A stretch of DNA of 64,000 bases from Siphonodentalium dalli (GCA_032622095.1 CP136066.1:43289835-43353834), one strand, 5' to 3'; counted from the stretch's first letter, positions 11,271-24,396 are shown. Notes: a model not told the origin generated them from the letters alone. Numbers and translations: made by a program.

Positions 11271-12469
11271 TAATTTGACAAGTCAGTCATGGTTACGAAT
11301 ACATACAATTGCAGTTAAAGTGGAGAGTATGTTGAATACATCACGATAACAACTATTCTTAGTCGATTCCCCATTTCCTTCACCATGGCTCCATAAAGAG
11401 CGTTCCATGTTAAGAGTTTTCCTAATATGGTACGAATAAAAAGAGTTTAATTAAGCGGAAATTGCTATGACTTGGAAGAATATATAAAGCATGCATATCG
11501 GAAGTTCGTGTACATGTATTGACCTGTATTGGTGTAATCAGTAAAACAAATCACGATGACAACTGTTCTAAGTCGAGTCCCTTTACCTTGACACAATAAA
11601 GAGCGTTCACTATTACGATATATTGCGAATAAAGAGCACTTGAATATGTGATTCCATATTAAACCGGATTATTATCCCTCCTTCAAAAAGTGTTATATAT
11701 ATATGATTGGATGTTTATAACCCTATTGTTATGCGTAATTGCCACATAGAGGTCGATTTATGACCTGGATATTCAATAGACCGCATCGCTAGAGTGCTAA
11801 TTTAATAGGTCAATAACGATGCATAGATGTAGTGTATTTCCATCAGTGACAGTCGGCTAGATTGTTTTGGGGTGGGGGAAGCAATATTCCGAAATATATA
11901 TAAACACCATATTGCTCAAATAATTACATGATTCATAACCAAGGAAAAATGAACATATCATATTGGTAATGAATGACTTGATTATAATTGATTAAATCCG
12001 ACAGCAATAAACCAATTGTGTGTTGTTTTACCACGTTACGATAATTAAAACGAAACGCTCTTTATTGACACACGACTAATGGCATCTGGAAATTGGAATG
12101 TTTACGAGATGATAATTGCCTAATAACTGTGCAAGTCTTCGCGTATATATGCAATCTTGATATGCATATATAATATAACTTGGACTATTCCGGTAACGAA
12201 AAATATATATAAACACGAGCACCCGTTTATATAGATAAATGCGCGCAAAACTGAATAATATACGGGCATGGCTTTATAGTAACAACACATCGCGATACAT
12301 ATAATAATAGTAATAATAACACGATAAAGATCGACATTTAATTACGAGAAAGGCGATGTTTCGGCGAAGTTTTGCATTCGCAGTGTGATAACGCGACAAT
12401 CGTCAAAGGCCGCGATCGACTGCATGCAAACTTAAAATACCGCCGTCGCGTATCTATGCGTTGTCAATG

Positions 12470-12550
12470 AGTTACCACGTGATCGATCACGTGCTATGCT
12501 TCTGTTTACATGTGACAATCACGTGATCGGGCTGATGATCACGTGACTTC
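12470..12550 (+). promoter_or_regulatory. Cluster of four CACGTG E-boxes
   Basis: CACGTG occurs at 12476, 12488, 12520 and 12540, three of them within ATCACGTG or its reverse complement. By chance one CACGTG is expected per about 4 kb. TCACGTGA-type sites are bound by USF and MITF/TFE family bHLH-ZIP factors in animals. No transcript start is identifiable nearby, so a regulatory role is inference. The cluster lies near the right end of the candidate 10162-12718 element. Confidence 0.4.
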
Positions 12551-12718
12551 GTCTACAACAAAATCTTCGGCTAACTTCGGAATGTTTTTGAATCGTTATA
12601 AAAATAACGATTGGCGGCCGAATATTAGATTATATGCGCCCAATGGACATTTTATATATATATTATCGGTATATTGAAAGAAAATAATATTGTTTTTTTC
12701 AGGACCGTATTCCTTTAA

Positions 12719-13771
12719 GGGATAGTGATCGTATATTTGAACCAAAATGTATGCGTTTTAATATTGATCTGTTTACGGTGTTTGGAACAAATATTTTCGA
12801 CAACTAAACCCTCTCGTCCCTTTTATATAATTAATATAACATCCCTCATCCAATAATCTCCAAATTGCATATCTAATTTCAATCCTAGTTACACGTCACA
12901 CCGCCCCTCATCATTTGCCAATTGTACACCCTTTTTTGCTGCTTCTGTTGCAACTGCTCAATTTCTTTAAAAATTATTGAAAAAATGGTCCTCCGGCCTG
13001 CGACATTTACCTCCGATTTAGTTTTTTCGATCATCGGTCCACACCAAAATTGAGCACACGTCCCTATATAATATACCTATTTAAACCGAGTATACACGGT
13101 GGTGTAATAGAAGAACCATTAATTTAACCGTAACCGTAGCATATTTCCACGTATACGTGTACGTTTTCACGACAAATCCCCGCTGATCTGTTATTAATGA
13201 ACCAAACAATTAACATGTCAACACACTCTGGCCCGCCAATGCTACAGTGTATAAACGTAACGGGGCAAATATGCATATTATATTGACAGCTAACGAGAAC
13301 ATTCATCACCAATAATCTGCTCACCCCTTTCAGTCGATACGATAGAAACTAAACGATTTGTTACTTCTAATTACCCGTACTTAATTACACTACATGCGTG
13401 TTAATAAAGTACGACACCCCCCCCCCCCCCAATCACAACTAAAGGTGAAACATGGGATTTAGAACATTAATATTCACTCTTACACAGTTCCACATTCAAG
13501 GTGTGTCTTGTGTAATCGTATGTCAGTTGTAACGTTGTGAAACCGCAACCGAACTGAATTATTCTATTGCTAAATAGTTCATGGGTGACCTGATGCATGC
13601 ATCTTAGTTTTCTTGTATTACCTGATGTCTAAGACACCGCTCTCGCACACTACGCTGTGCCCCAGATACCGAGAATATTTAGGCCGTATTTGCGTTTTGT
13701 TTTGGATTTGATAGTCGCATAGCGAGCGACGTGGTAGAACATCGTATAATAAGTTATGTGTCAAAACTACA
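12719..13771. other. No gene recognised
   Basis: AT-rich sequence with a poly-C run near 13416. No exon or bounded element was recognised. Confidence 0.45.
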
Positions 13772-14064
13772 AGAACCGGCTCCTTGACCACATTGTGATA
13801 GTTACAGTTATGCCCTGTGCCAATGCATTCTCTTATATATGCGAGTCGACCATAGGTCGCCTCGCATATATAAGAGAATGCATTGGCCTAAAAAAAATCT
13901 TTTTTTAACACTTTTTACCATTTTTCTTACATTCTTTAACAATTTTATAATTTTTAATGTGTTAAGCCAATGCATTCTCTTATATATGCGAGGCGACCTA
14001 TGGTCGACTCGCATATATAAGAGAATGCATTGGCACAGGGCCCTTCTGTTGGGTAAAGGGTTAA
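13772..14064 (-). mobile_element. TTAA double-hairpin MITE, copy 1 (truncated)
   Basis: Minus-orientation copy of the family best seen at 34613-35012. It keeps both 26 bp-stem hairpins and the TGTTGGGTAAAGGG end followed by TTAA (14061-14064). The opposite end stops at about 13772 within GAACCGGCTCC, so roughly 100 bp including one TIR is missing. Confidence 0.85.
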
Positions 14065-15012
14065 GTAGCATTCAGACGAGTCTGTTGTGTATGTTGCATG
14101 TGTTGAGTTGAAATTGGGTTGGCGTGAATATCAGACATGCGAAGTTTCGAGATCTCGTTCGATTCGCGAGGTTGAATATGTATTTTTCTAAATTTCAAAT
14201 TATCTAGGTCTAACGGGATAACGCTTGAAATTTTAACCAAACTGGTTTGTATCTTACGATATTTCGTTGTATGCTTATTGCGCGCGCCGCGTGTATACTA
14301 ATGTACAAATTCTTGTTTCGCCTGGGCGCTGCCATAGCGCATGGGGGTTCTGTTTATAGAATGTTAATTATTGGGACACATTAAAAGTTGTAGTGCGACC
14401 CCGATGCCGAGCTGTAGTGTAACCCCGAGGCCGAGCCCGGTAAAAGGTGTAGTTGAGAATTTCAATTTCTTTTATTGGCGTTTACATAATGTCAATAATG
14501 TTGATTTTTGGTTTGTGATAAGCTATGCCAATTACAAATAACAGAAATGAAAAAGATTATATAATTACAATCATGGGTATATAATATATTATCTTGAGCG
14601 CGTTACCATTTCTGACTATGGTTTTCTTATAGGGCATGTAGTAGAGACTGACGCTGTGGAAGTATTATTATGAAACGAGAGATAGTGTCGTTCTCGTTCT
14701 ACCATGCAAACATGCTGGACATAGTAAATTAAAATTACGTAAACAAGGTTTACATCACCGTCCCCATTCACTGCAATGGCCCATGCATATATGTATCACC
14801 TATTATTCGAGTCAAGAATCGATTCAATTTGCAGGGCCCTTCGTGAAAAGTAAATTATTACAGATTTGTATTTGTGAGGTATTTCCTACGGCGTTAAGAG
14901 TTATTTTACCTGAGATCCATTCGAGTTTTTGGACGTTTCTGTTATGTTAACAGTAACAATAAGCAAAGTGAATGTCTTTTTGTCTATGTGTCATAACAAT
15001 GAAAGTAATACC
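14065..15012. other. No gene recognised; short duplicated GC segment
   Basis: A GTAGTGYRACCCCGA segment followed by GCCGAGC is duplicated at about 14389-14440. Otherwise nothing recognisable. Confidence 0.4.
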
Positions 15013-15613
15013 TTAAAGGGATACTGTACCCAAAATGTTGTTGTTGGTTTCTATAGTCTCCGAGTCGGAGAATAAGGTAACAATTTTTACTTTATTTGAA
15101 AGTCTGTTGAGTACGAAGTAGTGTTACGGATGGCAAATTTACCGGAATGCAAAAATACAAATTGTCGTTGTCGAGTAATTTTTGTACAGTTTTTAACCAA
15201 ATAAACCAAATAAAAGTTATATTATATGCATTCTAGTCCCATATTCTCATTTGAGTTATTGTATCGTCACTAGTCAGTTAGTGGCTTGAGTTTTCTCCCC
15301 GTATCATCATAATGTTTAAACGATCGTGTGTGCGATCGGTTTAACAATCCAGTATCCCTCAATTACTTTATTTGATTACGTCGTGTACACGGTAATTCTT
15401 AATTTAGTTGACGCCATTTTATGGCTCCAGTCATAAATTCAATTTATATCAAATTATTAACTTTTAAATTATTAAATTTTAAGATAGCCTATTAACCTGA
15501 GCGTTTACACAATACATCTTCGACTCAAATTACTTATGTTTCTATATATTATCGATATTAGATCGTTGTTATCACCGGAAATTTAATGAAAATGGCGTAC
15601 AGTACCCCTTTAA
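15013..15613. mobile_element. TTAA-flanked MITE, family T1
   Basis: Ends are TTAAAGGGATACTGTACCC and its near reverse complement GTACAGTACCCCTTTAA. TTAA at both ends fits a TTAA target. There is no transposase frame. The interior (GGTTTCTATAGTCTC, GAATAAGGTAAC, CCGGAATGCAAAAATA) matches the element at 15834. The AGG-type terminus and TTAA target suggest a Kolobok-like non-autonomous element; piggyBac-like is the alternative. Confidence 0.7.
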
Positions 15614-15833
15614 CATTATGGCTTACTTAAATGTTTAGATATATCAGTTTTAAATGTCTCTTCACATAACACGACCTCGTCAGTGTTCCAATACCAGTGA
15701 CAAATTTACATGATCGCAGTGTTTTGAATAAGAAAATGAACTACTCAATTATCAGAATAATTTTACACTAATTTATGCACAATACTGTTTATTGTTTTAC
15801 AAAGAGTCATACAATTAGGGACTACCACGTTTG

Positions 15834-16393
15834 TTAAAGGTGTACTGTACTCAACTGTTGTTGGTTTCTATATTCTCTGCTTCGTAGAATAAGGTAACCA
15901 TATTTTCATTGTTTGACTATAAGTAATGTTACAAGACGCCAAATAAGCCGGAATGCAAAAATAGAACGCTCGTCGTCGAGATTTGTTGTACAGTTTCCAG
16001 GCAAACAGTCAAATATCAAACAACTGTCCTATTATATTCATAATAGTCTCAGATACTGGTAAATGTTATTGACAAGTTAGTGACTGGCTTGAGTTCACGC
16101 CCCGTATCAACATAATGTTTACACGATGTGTGCCACGCGTTGCCCAATCTACTATCCGTCAATTAAATTTGAGTACGACTTGTACATGGAAATTCGTAAT
16201 TTTGTATATTGCTGAAGCCATAAATTAAATTTATATTAAATTATTAAATTTGATGTTAAGATAACCTGTTAACCTGAACGTTTACAAAAAAACAAGACAT
16301 ATTCGACCTAAATTAACTATTGTTCTATATATTATCGATGTTAGATCGATGTTAGTCTCGGAACTTATTGAAATTGGCGTAGTCTCCCTTGAA
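15834..16393. mobile_element. TTAA-flanked MITE, family T1, second copy
   Basis: Begins TTAAAGGTGTACTGTACTC and shares internal blocks with 15013-15613 in the same order and orientation. The right end is worn (CGTAGTCTCCCTTGAA), so it is the older of the two. About 220 bp of unrelated DNA separates the pair. Confidence 0.65.
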
Positions 16394-17412
16394 CCCTTTA
16401 TTTACTAAATGTTCATTGGCGAGCGCTCCCTTATGGGTAGTTCAGATAAGTTGAACAAAGTGGTGTTGAACCTATTATAGCCACCTGGCGGTTTGCGCTC
16501 CTAAATGCACATAATAATATTCGCTTTGGAATTTTCCCCCGCATCGAAATGGGTCGATATAATACTTGAACTACTTTTCTACGGGCATTATATGTCACAG
16601 AAAGACGCATTGAATTAAATAAAGATACAACTTTGAACATGGTCTTTGGGTCCCAAACAAACAACAGCCATGTGCACGACATGGAAGATAAAAGAGCGTT
16701 CCATGTTAGTCTATTCCTGATATTCTAGACGACATATTAAATTTGAAAGATGTAACGTCTCTTCACAGACTGTGCTCGTTCATCCGACTGATAAACCTTA
16801 AACTGGACACAAGTGATTAATTTATAGAGTTACTGTTATTGGTGTTGTTGTTGTTCTTCTTGGTGTTGTTCTTGGTGTTGTTGTTTTTTGTTTTGTTGGT
16901 GTTGTTACGATGACGAAGATGATGATGATTATTATGATTATGAAGATGACTCTGCTGTCAAAATTAAATTGATGATAATGATGATAAAACGATGATGAAC
17001 ATGCGCCATGTCAATCGGGAGATCACTGTATATTGTGTACATAATGCATTATGTTCCTCATCTCCATCTTCTGTGTATATACTTTCCATTTCTCGATATC
17101 ATTGTTATTTTTATCAGAGAATAAAGCATTCATATGGTAGAAATAAAGAGCGTTTGTTTCGCTTCTGTGCTAAGAACTGAAATCAGCTGCAAAATGGCTG
17201 ACATAAAGCAGGTATATCATTATGTCGTGTATTTATCAACCTATATAATGTCTCCTTCCAAATTACGTAGACACAATATGGAAGCTCGAATGCGCTATGT
17301 CCGTTTAACTTAACATTTCCAACCAATGGATACACGAATTAAGATGCATTCAGGGTTCCGCACCTCTACTCCTCTAGTTACAACAACATATAACATTTTA
17401 TTTAACTTTGTG
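16394..17412. other. No gene recognised; simple-sequence tract
   Basis: 16845-16935 is a compound low-complexity tract of GTT repeats passing into GATGAT repeats. Two AATAAAGAGCGTT-like motifs lie at about 16688 and 17142. Short open frames are present, without supporting signals. Confidence 0.45.
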
Positions 17413-17890
17413 TTAAAGGTACTCAACCCGATAAAACTCCTCTCAATTACTATTTCAATGGCTTCGGGGGTCAAAAATATTTGATTCGAGTCGAGGAAGT
17501 CACCCATCAAAGCTCAGATTTGTTAGATATCGATTTTAGAAATCTATTATTTTTCATTATCGGGAATACTATCTGGCCCAGAACTCAGTCAAAATTGAGT
17601 TAAAATTACCACTTGATTTTAGAGTTATCCATCCTTGTCTGTTTGAATAGATTTTGAGTACACATCCAGAGCAGATTATGGCAGTTATTAGTACTTATCT
17701 CGAGAATAATAACAAATTTCAAAAATCAATATCAAATAACTCTGAGCTTTGTTTGATGGGTTCCTCGACTCGAATCAAATATTTTTTACCCCCAAAGCCA
17801 AAGCAATAGTAATATAGGACCCTCTGATCGGATTGTTGTTGTTGGAATCTGTTGAGATGGGGACCCTCTTTACGGGTTGAGTACCTTTAA
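17413..17890. mobile_element. TTAA-flanked foldback MITE, family T2
   Basis: TTAA plus AGGTACTCAACCCG at the left faces CGGGTTGAGTACCT plus TTAA at the right. The arms extend far inward: AAATATTTGATTCGAGTCGA at about 17476 is answered by TCGACTCGAATCAAATATTT near 17766. It is therefore a long imperfect foldback of about 200 bp per arm with no coding frame. Confidence 0.75.
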
Positions 17891-18326
17891 GCTTGAAAAG
17901 AAAATATGAAATGTAAGCTGAACAAATGAATACCGAAGTATATTATTTAGTTATGATAAATTAACAAATTCAATATCGAATAAAGTTTTGTTTATTATTT
18001 ATGATTTTATGCACTGGGATCTAAATTCGTAAACAATGGTCTGGAAACCTGAATTAATGGTTAATCAACCTGCGGTAGGCGACATCTTTCTGCGTGGTTG
18101 CATCTACTTCATGGAATGATCACACTGCGCACGGGAATGAAATGTATCTGAATTTGAATCGTAATGGCACTTATATTTTCAGAATCAATTACCCATCAAA
18201 TGGGGCGATTTTTTGTCCAGTGGGCAAGACATGGTTACAGACAAAGAAGAAACAATGGTAAATATTTCTGACTTTCACTGAAGTTAACATAGATGTTCAG
18301 ATAATTTGAATAATAAATATAAAGGC
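17891..18326. other. No gene recognised
   Basis: No exon, RNA gene or repeat was recognised. Confidence 0.4.
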
Positions 18327-20139
18327 AATATTTATGGCAAGCCGTTTTCACATTTTCGATTGATTTGGACTTAAGTCCAATTATTTGGACTTAAGTCCAA
18401 AAAATTGGACTTAAGTCCAAATAATTGGACTTAAGTCCAAATAGCGAATTGGACTTAAGTCCAAATACCACATAATTGTGAATTCGGCGAGGAATTGTAC
18501 TTAAGTCCAAATGAATTACACTTAAGTCCAAATACCGATATTTTCATCTATTTGGACTTAAGTCCAATTCCTCGCCGAATTCACAATTATGTGGTATTTG
18601 GACTTAAGTACAATTCATTTGGACTTAAGTCCAATTCATCTGTATAAGAAACACCCCCATCAGATATTAAGCAGGTCTGGTTTTGCTCATAGGGCGGAGT
18701 TGTGGGAAAATGGCCGTTTACATGTGGGTCTAATTCTTGTTGATCTTGTTAATTGTTACTTTTTTCAACATATATAATGAATCAGCTCGATGTAGACGAA
18801 ATCCTATCAACAATAGCCCGTGTTGTAAGAAGTTCGGAACGATTTTTAACATATGATGATGTCTGTCTGTCAAAACATTACATCGACTGAATTGACATCG
18901 CTTGAGGTGGCCTCACTGACCAGGCTTCATTGATCAGTCAAAGCATTCTTTGATGTCTGCATTTTATTAGTATGGTGGGTAAATGTCCGGTGGGTAATTG
19001 CCCGGGTGGGGAAATGTCCGTATACCGATAATAATGTTACCAGAGTCCGACCAGGTAGATAAAATACCACCCCTTGCTCTTTATAATTTTAACCTGATAA
19101 AAAAGTTACAACTTATGTACAGGGTCCACACTCGATCGAGGCTGCATGCACTAATGGAATTATGGCTGCTAATTTGTTTATATATTTGACAAAATTTATA
19201 GAAATTGTGGGCTAAAGCGTATGTTAACACTGAGTCTGAGCAATATATAATGTAAATTAGTTTTGCAATTTCCTCCTGACCAAGCTGATTGATGCAAATA
19301 AGTCTCTGTAGAATAGATTGACAAAGTTAACTGAGGCTGTGCTTCGCGCAGTCATTACAATAGCAATAGAAGGGGAGTCACTCTAATCTATTGTTTTGGC
19401 ATAATTCGACTTTCGAGTACACCCTTATTACATTGAGTTTGAAACCCGAGCAAATTATACAAATAAGACACTTAGTAAATGCAATAAACGAAACTGCATG
19501 TAGCCTACACTACATGTTGTCAAATAACAATTGAATCAAGTCGTGAATTAATTTTACTTCATTCATGCATGCAGTTAGCATTTATTAAGATGCCAATTCG
19601 GATTCGAAACATTTTCAATCTCGGCATGCCGAAACCAAGCCACGTGGCAAAGTTAGTCTTGATTGACAGCCGTCTTGTGTATGCTTGGAGTCAGGAATGC
19701 CCTGGTTAGTACGGAGTTTGACTGTCAATCAAAACTTGCAGGAATATACCATTACAAAGAAGGGGACTATCGTTTCAAACCAGATGAATTGGACTTAAGT
19801 CCAAATGAATTGGACTTAAGTCCGAATCAATTCACTAATTGGACTTAAGTCCAATTATTGGACTTAAGTCCATTTATTTGGACTTAAGTCCAATTATTTG
19901 GACTTAAGTCCAATACTTGGACTTAAGTCCAATTCATTTGGACTTAAGTCCAAATCAATTCGCTAATTGGACTTAAGTCCAATTCATTTGGACTTAAGTC
20001 CAATTCATTTGGACTTAAGTCCAATTATTAGGACTTAAGTCCAATTATTTGGACTTAAGTCCAATTAATTGGACTTAAGTCCAAATAATTGGACTTAAGT
20101 CCAAATCAATCAAAAATGTGAAAACGCTTGCCATAAATA
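18327..20139. mobile_element. Inverted-repeat element with dense TTGGACTTAAGTCCAA palindromes
   Basis: Both ends carry TTTATGGCAAGC, a G-TTTTCAC segment, and TTGATTTGGACTTAAG, in opposite orientation. AATATT flanks both sides but, being palindromic, may be terminal repeat or target duplication. Next to each end is a run of the 16 bp palindrome TTGGACTTAAGTCCAA or close variants. I count about ten at 18363-18635 and about fifteen at 19789-20107. The left cluster also contains a nested inverted repeat (CACATAATTGTGAATTCGGC near 18470 against 18560-18595). The middle (18640-19780) shows no transposase. Subterminal repeats of this kind are often transposase binding sites, so this is probably a non-autonomous element of unknown superfamily. 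Confidence 0.7.
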
Positions 20140-20150
20140 TTAGCACCAGG

Positions 20151-20255
20151 TGTTTTATTATTACCAAGCCAAGACGAAATACACAATGAAAGTTCTGGTT
20201 CCTGAGAACAGGAACGAATATTGGTCGTTACAGAATATACGACCACAACACACCA
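20151..20255 (-). repeat. 3' LTR of the Ty3/Gypsy element
   Basis: On the minus strand the repeat starts TGGTGTGTTG and ends AATAAAACA, with the TG...CA ends typical of LTRs. The purine-rich tract AGGAAAGGGAAGAGA lies immediately upstream, as expected for second-strand priming. At 105 bp it is unusually short for an LTR. Confidence 0.8.
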
Positions 20256-20320
20256 TCTCTTCCCTTTCCTCGGAAAGTTGAAAACTAAACATAAAACAAT
20301 GTCGCTAAACATCTCTTTCC

Positions 20321-23300
20321 TTAAATTTCCTCGATCAACCGTCTCGGACGACGGCATTGTCGCATTGGTTTTCTCGCGCTTTCTGTGACGGGATGTGAGT
20401 TGATCTCCTGAGATCCGGCGACTGTTTCGTTTATAGGTTTGGGAACTGTAAACCTTTTCCGAATGAACCGTCTGTTGCGTCGCCACACACGCCCAGACGC
20501 CAGCTTCACTAAATAATCTCGGTTGTTACCAATCTGGACAACTGTGCCGTAGTTATTCCACAACTTAGTGTTATGGCTCCAACTGTTAACTCGGGTAGAT
20601 AACGATCTCGCGCTGTTGCATTGTAGTGGCGTTCTAGTTTCTCCTGAATAATCGATGCTTTCTCATCAGCATCCTTGATGGCCACTTGCCATTCCGGTGC
20701 AAACGCACGCTTGTGAAAAGGGAGGGTGTCTCGTGCAGGGTGTCCGTATACAACTTGGGCTGGAGACAATCCATCACTTCTTGGCGTGTTTCTCCATTGT
20801 AGTAGCCACTTTCCGCCACATATCCATATCAATCCCCCCGTCCCGACCTATGGATGTTTTTATGAGATGTTTCATACCCTTGACGCTCGCATCGGCATGT
20901 GAATTGGATTGGGGATAATGTGGGGATGAAGTCACCTGTCGCACTCCCCATTCCTTCAAAAACTCTTGGAAAATACAGGAAGTGTATTGTGGTCCGTTAT
21001 CAGTATAGAGAATCGTAGGGACAGTTGTGTCCGTGAATGTCTTTTTAAAGCATTCAACAAGCTTAACCGACGTGGAGTCTTTTCCGATACTATATATCGA
21101 TGGCCATCCTGATTTAATGTCGGTAATAACTAAATAGTTACTCCCATTTGATACGAAGAGATCAGAGCAGACATGTTCGAACACACGGTCGGGAAGTTGA
21201 TGACACAAGATCGGCTCTTTGCAGTGTGACGGTAGACGCTCGCTACATGGTCTGCATGAACGAACAATCCTTTCAATGTCCTGGTCTATTGCTGACCAAT
21301 ATACAACAAGTCGAGCTCTTCGTTTGGTTCGCTCCATTCCCTGGTGGCTAGAATGTAATTTAGAAAGAATGTCCCTTCGCATTACCTTTGGAATAAGCAA
21401 CCGACAACCGCACACTATCTGGCGTTATCAACGGTAAGGTGATCGCGGACGGCCCAGTATTGTCGAATCGGAAGCGGCAGGTCCTTCTTTTCATTTGGGG
21501 AATCCATTTTATATAGTGTTCTTGAGCTCAATATATTCCGAGTCATCACTGGAGGTTCGTTGTACATTTTCCAGGTGCAGGTCCTCTTCATATTGATCGT
21601 TCAATAGTGGGTTCGCTACGATCGACCGTAAACTATATTCGACATCCTGCTCTAATATCTGGTCATCATTATCAGGGGTATGTATTGGGTGACGACTGAG
21701 TGCATATGCGGCAGCTAACTTGGTGCCAGGTAACCACGTAGCTTGGAACTGATAACGCATGAGCTTCATACGCAGTCGTTGCAGTCTGGGATTGTCAATT
21801 TCATTCAAACAATAGCTGTTGAATATTGGTAGAAGCGGTCTATGATCAGTCACGATTTCAAATTTCGGCAGTCCCTCTAAGAAAATTCTACATTTCTGCA
21901 CTGCCCACACGGCTGCCAACATTTCCAGTTCGATCATGGCATACCGCGTCTCCGCTTCCGATAAAAATCTGGAGCCTGCTTGGACAATGTGCCATGTTTT
22001 ATTCTCCGTGTCCTGCTGTAGGAGTAAGAAACCGAGTCCATTTAATCTGCTTGCATCAGCATGCAATGATGTTGGCTTCTTAGGATCATAATAAGATAGT
22101 ATTGGTGCAGAAGATAAAAAACGCTTAGCGTTCGAGAAAGCTTCCTGGTGATTTGAATCCCAAACGAACTCATTGCTTGATTTTAGAAGAGGTCGTAACG
22201 GGTCCAAATACTTTGATATTTTATTAGTGAAACCAGCCAATTGGTTCGCTAATCCAAAAAATGACCTCAAATCAGTCACATTTCTTGGTACCGGAAACTC
22301 TCGTATAGCCCCTGTGATATCAGGTTTTATGGTATATCCTTTCTCATTCACAATATAACCACAGAACAGCACTTCTGGAGTGCCAACAACAAACTTGTCA
22401 GGATTCAAAGAAATACCCCTTTCTTCGCATCGGGTTAGAATCTGACGAACATGATCAATATGAGAATCCAATGAATTGTCGTATGTCACCATATCATCAA
22501 CAATCTTTCTTTGCCTGGGAATGTCAGAAAGTGCTTCATCCATTCTCCTGTTATAGTGCTCCGATATTGAGCAAATTCCGAATGGAGCTCGCAGGAACAT
22601 GAATCTACCAAAAGGTGTCAAAAATGTTTCTGACTTTCGCTTTGCAAAGGACACTGCCAGTATCCGCTCAAGCAATCAAACGAAGCAAAGAAGCGGGCGT
22701 TGGTTGCTGTCATATCTGCAACTGCTTCCTGTGGTGACAGTGACTGATACCTTTCACGTTTCACGAATTGGTTTAACTTAGTGAAATCAACACAAAGTCG
22801 TATGTCGTCAGAATTATTCTTTGGTGCTACCACTATTGGGGCACACCACTCAGTAGGTTCAGTTACAGGTTGAATTATTCCGTTCTGAACCATGGATTCT
22901 AATTTATGTTGGAGCTTATCACGATATGCATATGGAACTGTACGAGGCGCTTTAATACAGAATGGTGTGTTATCGTCCCTCAGTATAATTCTGAATTCCT
23001 CATTTGTCATAGTGCGCACATTTCCATCGAAAACAGTGGGAAATTCTTTAATAAAACGCTCCCGTAAAGATGATTCAAGCTTGGTCGCATGCATGTGGTC
23101 TGATGTTAGTTCCATTTCGTCACGCTCATTTCCTAATCCCGATTCCTCCTTTATGTAGTCTGTTTCAGCGTCAGATACGGGGCTCTTGGCATCTCTCTGT
23201 TTAGGATAATCTTGCGGAAGTATACCAAGGTCTCGTGATACTACCCATGACATATAGAAACCTGTCGTCCCTCGTAGCACGTGTATGGTCTCTTGTACGC

Positions 23301-24396
23301 AATATGAACCACATCTCAATTCCGCATCAAATTCACCCAACTGTTCTATCTCTCGGTTATCAGCTGCACGAAGCAGAGAAGTAGACGGACGCAAATTCGT
23401 AGGGTCAATGTCCAATTGTTCCAAGATATCTAAACCACATGCTGGTCCTTCAGCGCCTGTGTCTGGTACTCCACGAACCATAGCGCCATTAGCTATTTTA
23501 CCCCCAACAGTAACGCTCACAGTGGGGGAACGTCTCTTGGAAATAGAAGCAAGCAAGGGTCCAAAATGTACGACAGAGACTTGTTGAGATGCACCTTTAC
23601 CTTTGCAAAACTTCGATTTGGCCCAGTGGCCTCTGCGTAAACACACAGCACAATTTGTGTTATATGCTGGGCAATGTTCCTTTACGGTATGTGGTTTCAA
23701 GCATTTTTCACACAATTCAATGTTGCCTCTATCAACATATGGGCCTTTATTTTTCTGATTACGATTGTGCTTATACTGTGAAACTGCACAAATGTCACGA
23801 GAGTCGCCAGCTATTTCTTGTCGATGCCGCTTCGCAGGTTCTTCTGGGCATATCTCAATCGCACGCATGAGGTTTAATTCTTTTTCTCCAAGTAAATGTT
23901 CAATTGTATCGGAGTCTCTGATACCTGTCACCATTCTGTCACGGATCAATGTCTCACCACAGTTATCACAAAAGTCACATGTTTTTGCCAATTCTCGAAG
24001 GTCTGTCAAATAGTCATCAAACTGTTCGCCTTCCTGCTGGCTTCTCAAATTGAAATTCCTTCGTTCTATGACTATGTTCAGCTGGCCATGAACATGTGCT
24101 TTCAATGCAGATATTATCTCAGTTGGTTTGTTCTGCTTATCAGCTGGCAAATTTAAGTTCATTACAACTTTAAGAGTCTCGTTAGACACACATGACCTGA
24201 AAATAGCCATCTGAATTTCATCGGGCTGTTGATACAGGTTTGATAACTTGCAATAATCGTCCCATCGTTGTTTCCAAATGGTGAAACTCTCACCGCGATC
24301 GATGGTGGTGTCCAGCTTTTGAGGCATGAGCGGCGATGTGGCATAATTAAATGCGACGACCTGTGCAGGTTGATTTGGATCAGCTTGCTGTGCCAT
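20321..24396 (-). pseudogene. gag-pol-like coding region (fossil)
   Basis: Coding remains of the element. Gag-type residues include a CxxC...H...C knuckle cluster. The protease carries a DTGAE-type active-site segment. The reverse transcriptase shows the LCVDFTKLN block, RNase H shows HADAS, and the integrase has an HH-CC zinc region. Together these mark a single gag-pol polyprotein gene that would act in a cytoplasmic particle and then integrate DNA. It is broken in several places and is not expected to make a complete product. Confidence 0.8.

Larger units (their letters stand above)
10162..12718 (+). mobile_element. Candidate decayed TTAA-target element (Kolobok-like)
   Basis: TTAA followed by AGGTATGAAGGCCT at 10162 faces CCGTATTCCT followed by TTAA at 12718. 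As inverted ends they match at about 9 of 14 positions. This TTAA/AGG end type is shared with better-preserved elements at 15013 and 17413. A THAP zinc finger relic at 11097-11270 lies inside. Kolobok transposases use TTAA targets and often carry a THAP domain, so the combination is suggestive. I see no DDE catalytic region. The ends are weak, so this could also be two unrelated features. The interval holds an unusual density of the AATAAAGAGCGTT motif. Confidence 0.35.

Noticed and set aside
13808-14111. Open frames on both strands with ILLYMR and RIYKRMHW repeats; similar ones occur in every double-hairpin MITE
   Set aside because: They read through the palindromic hairpin stems, so the same peptide appears on both strands. 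They have no protein-like features.
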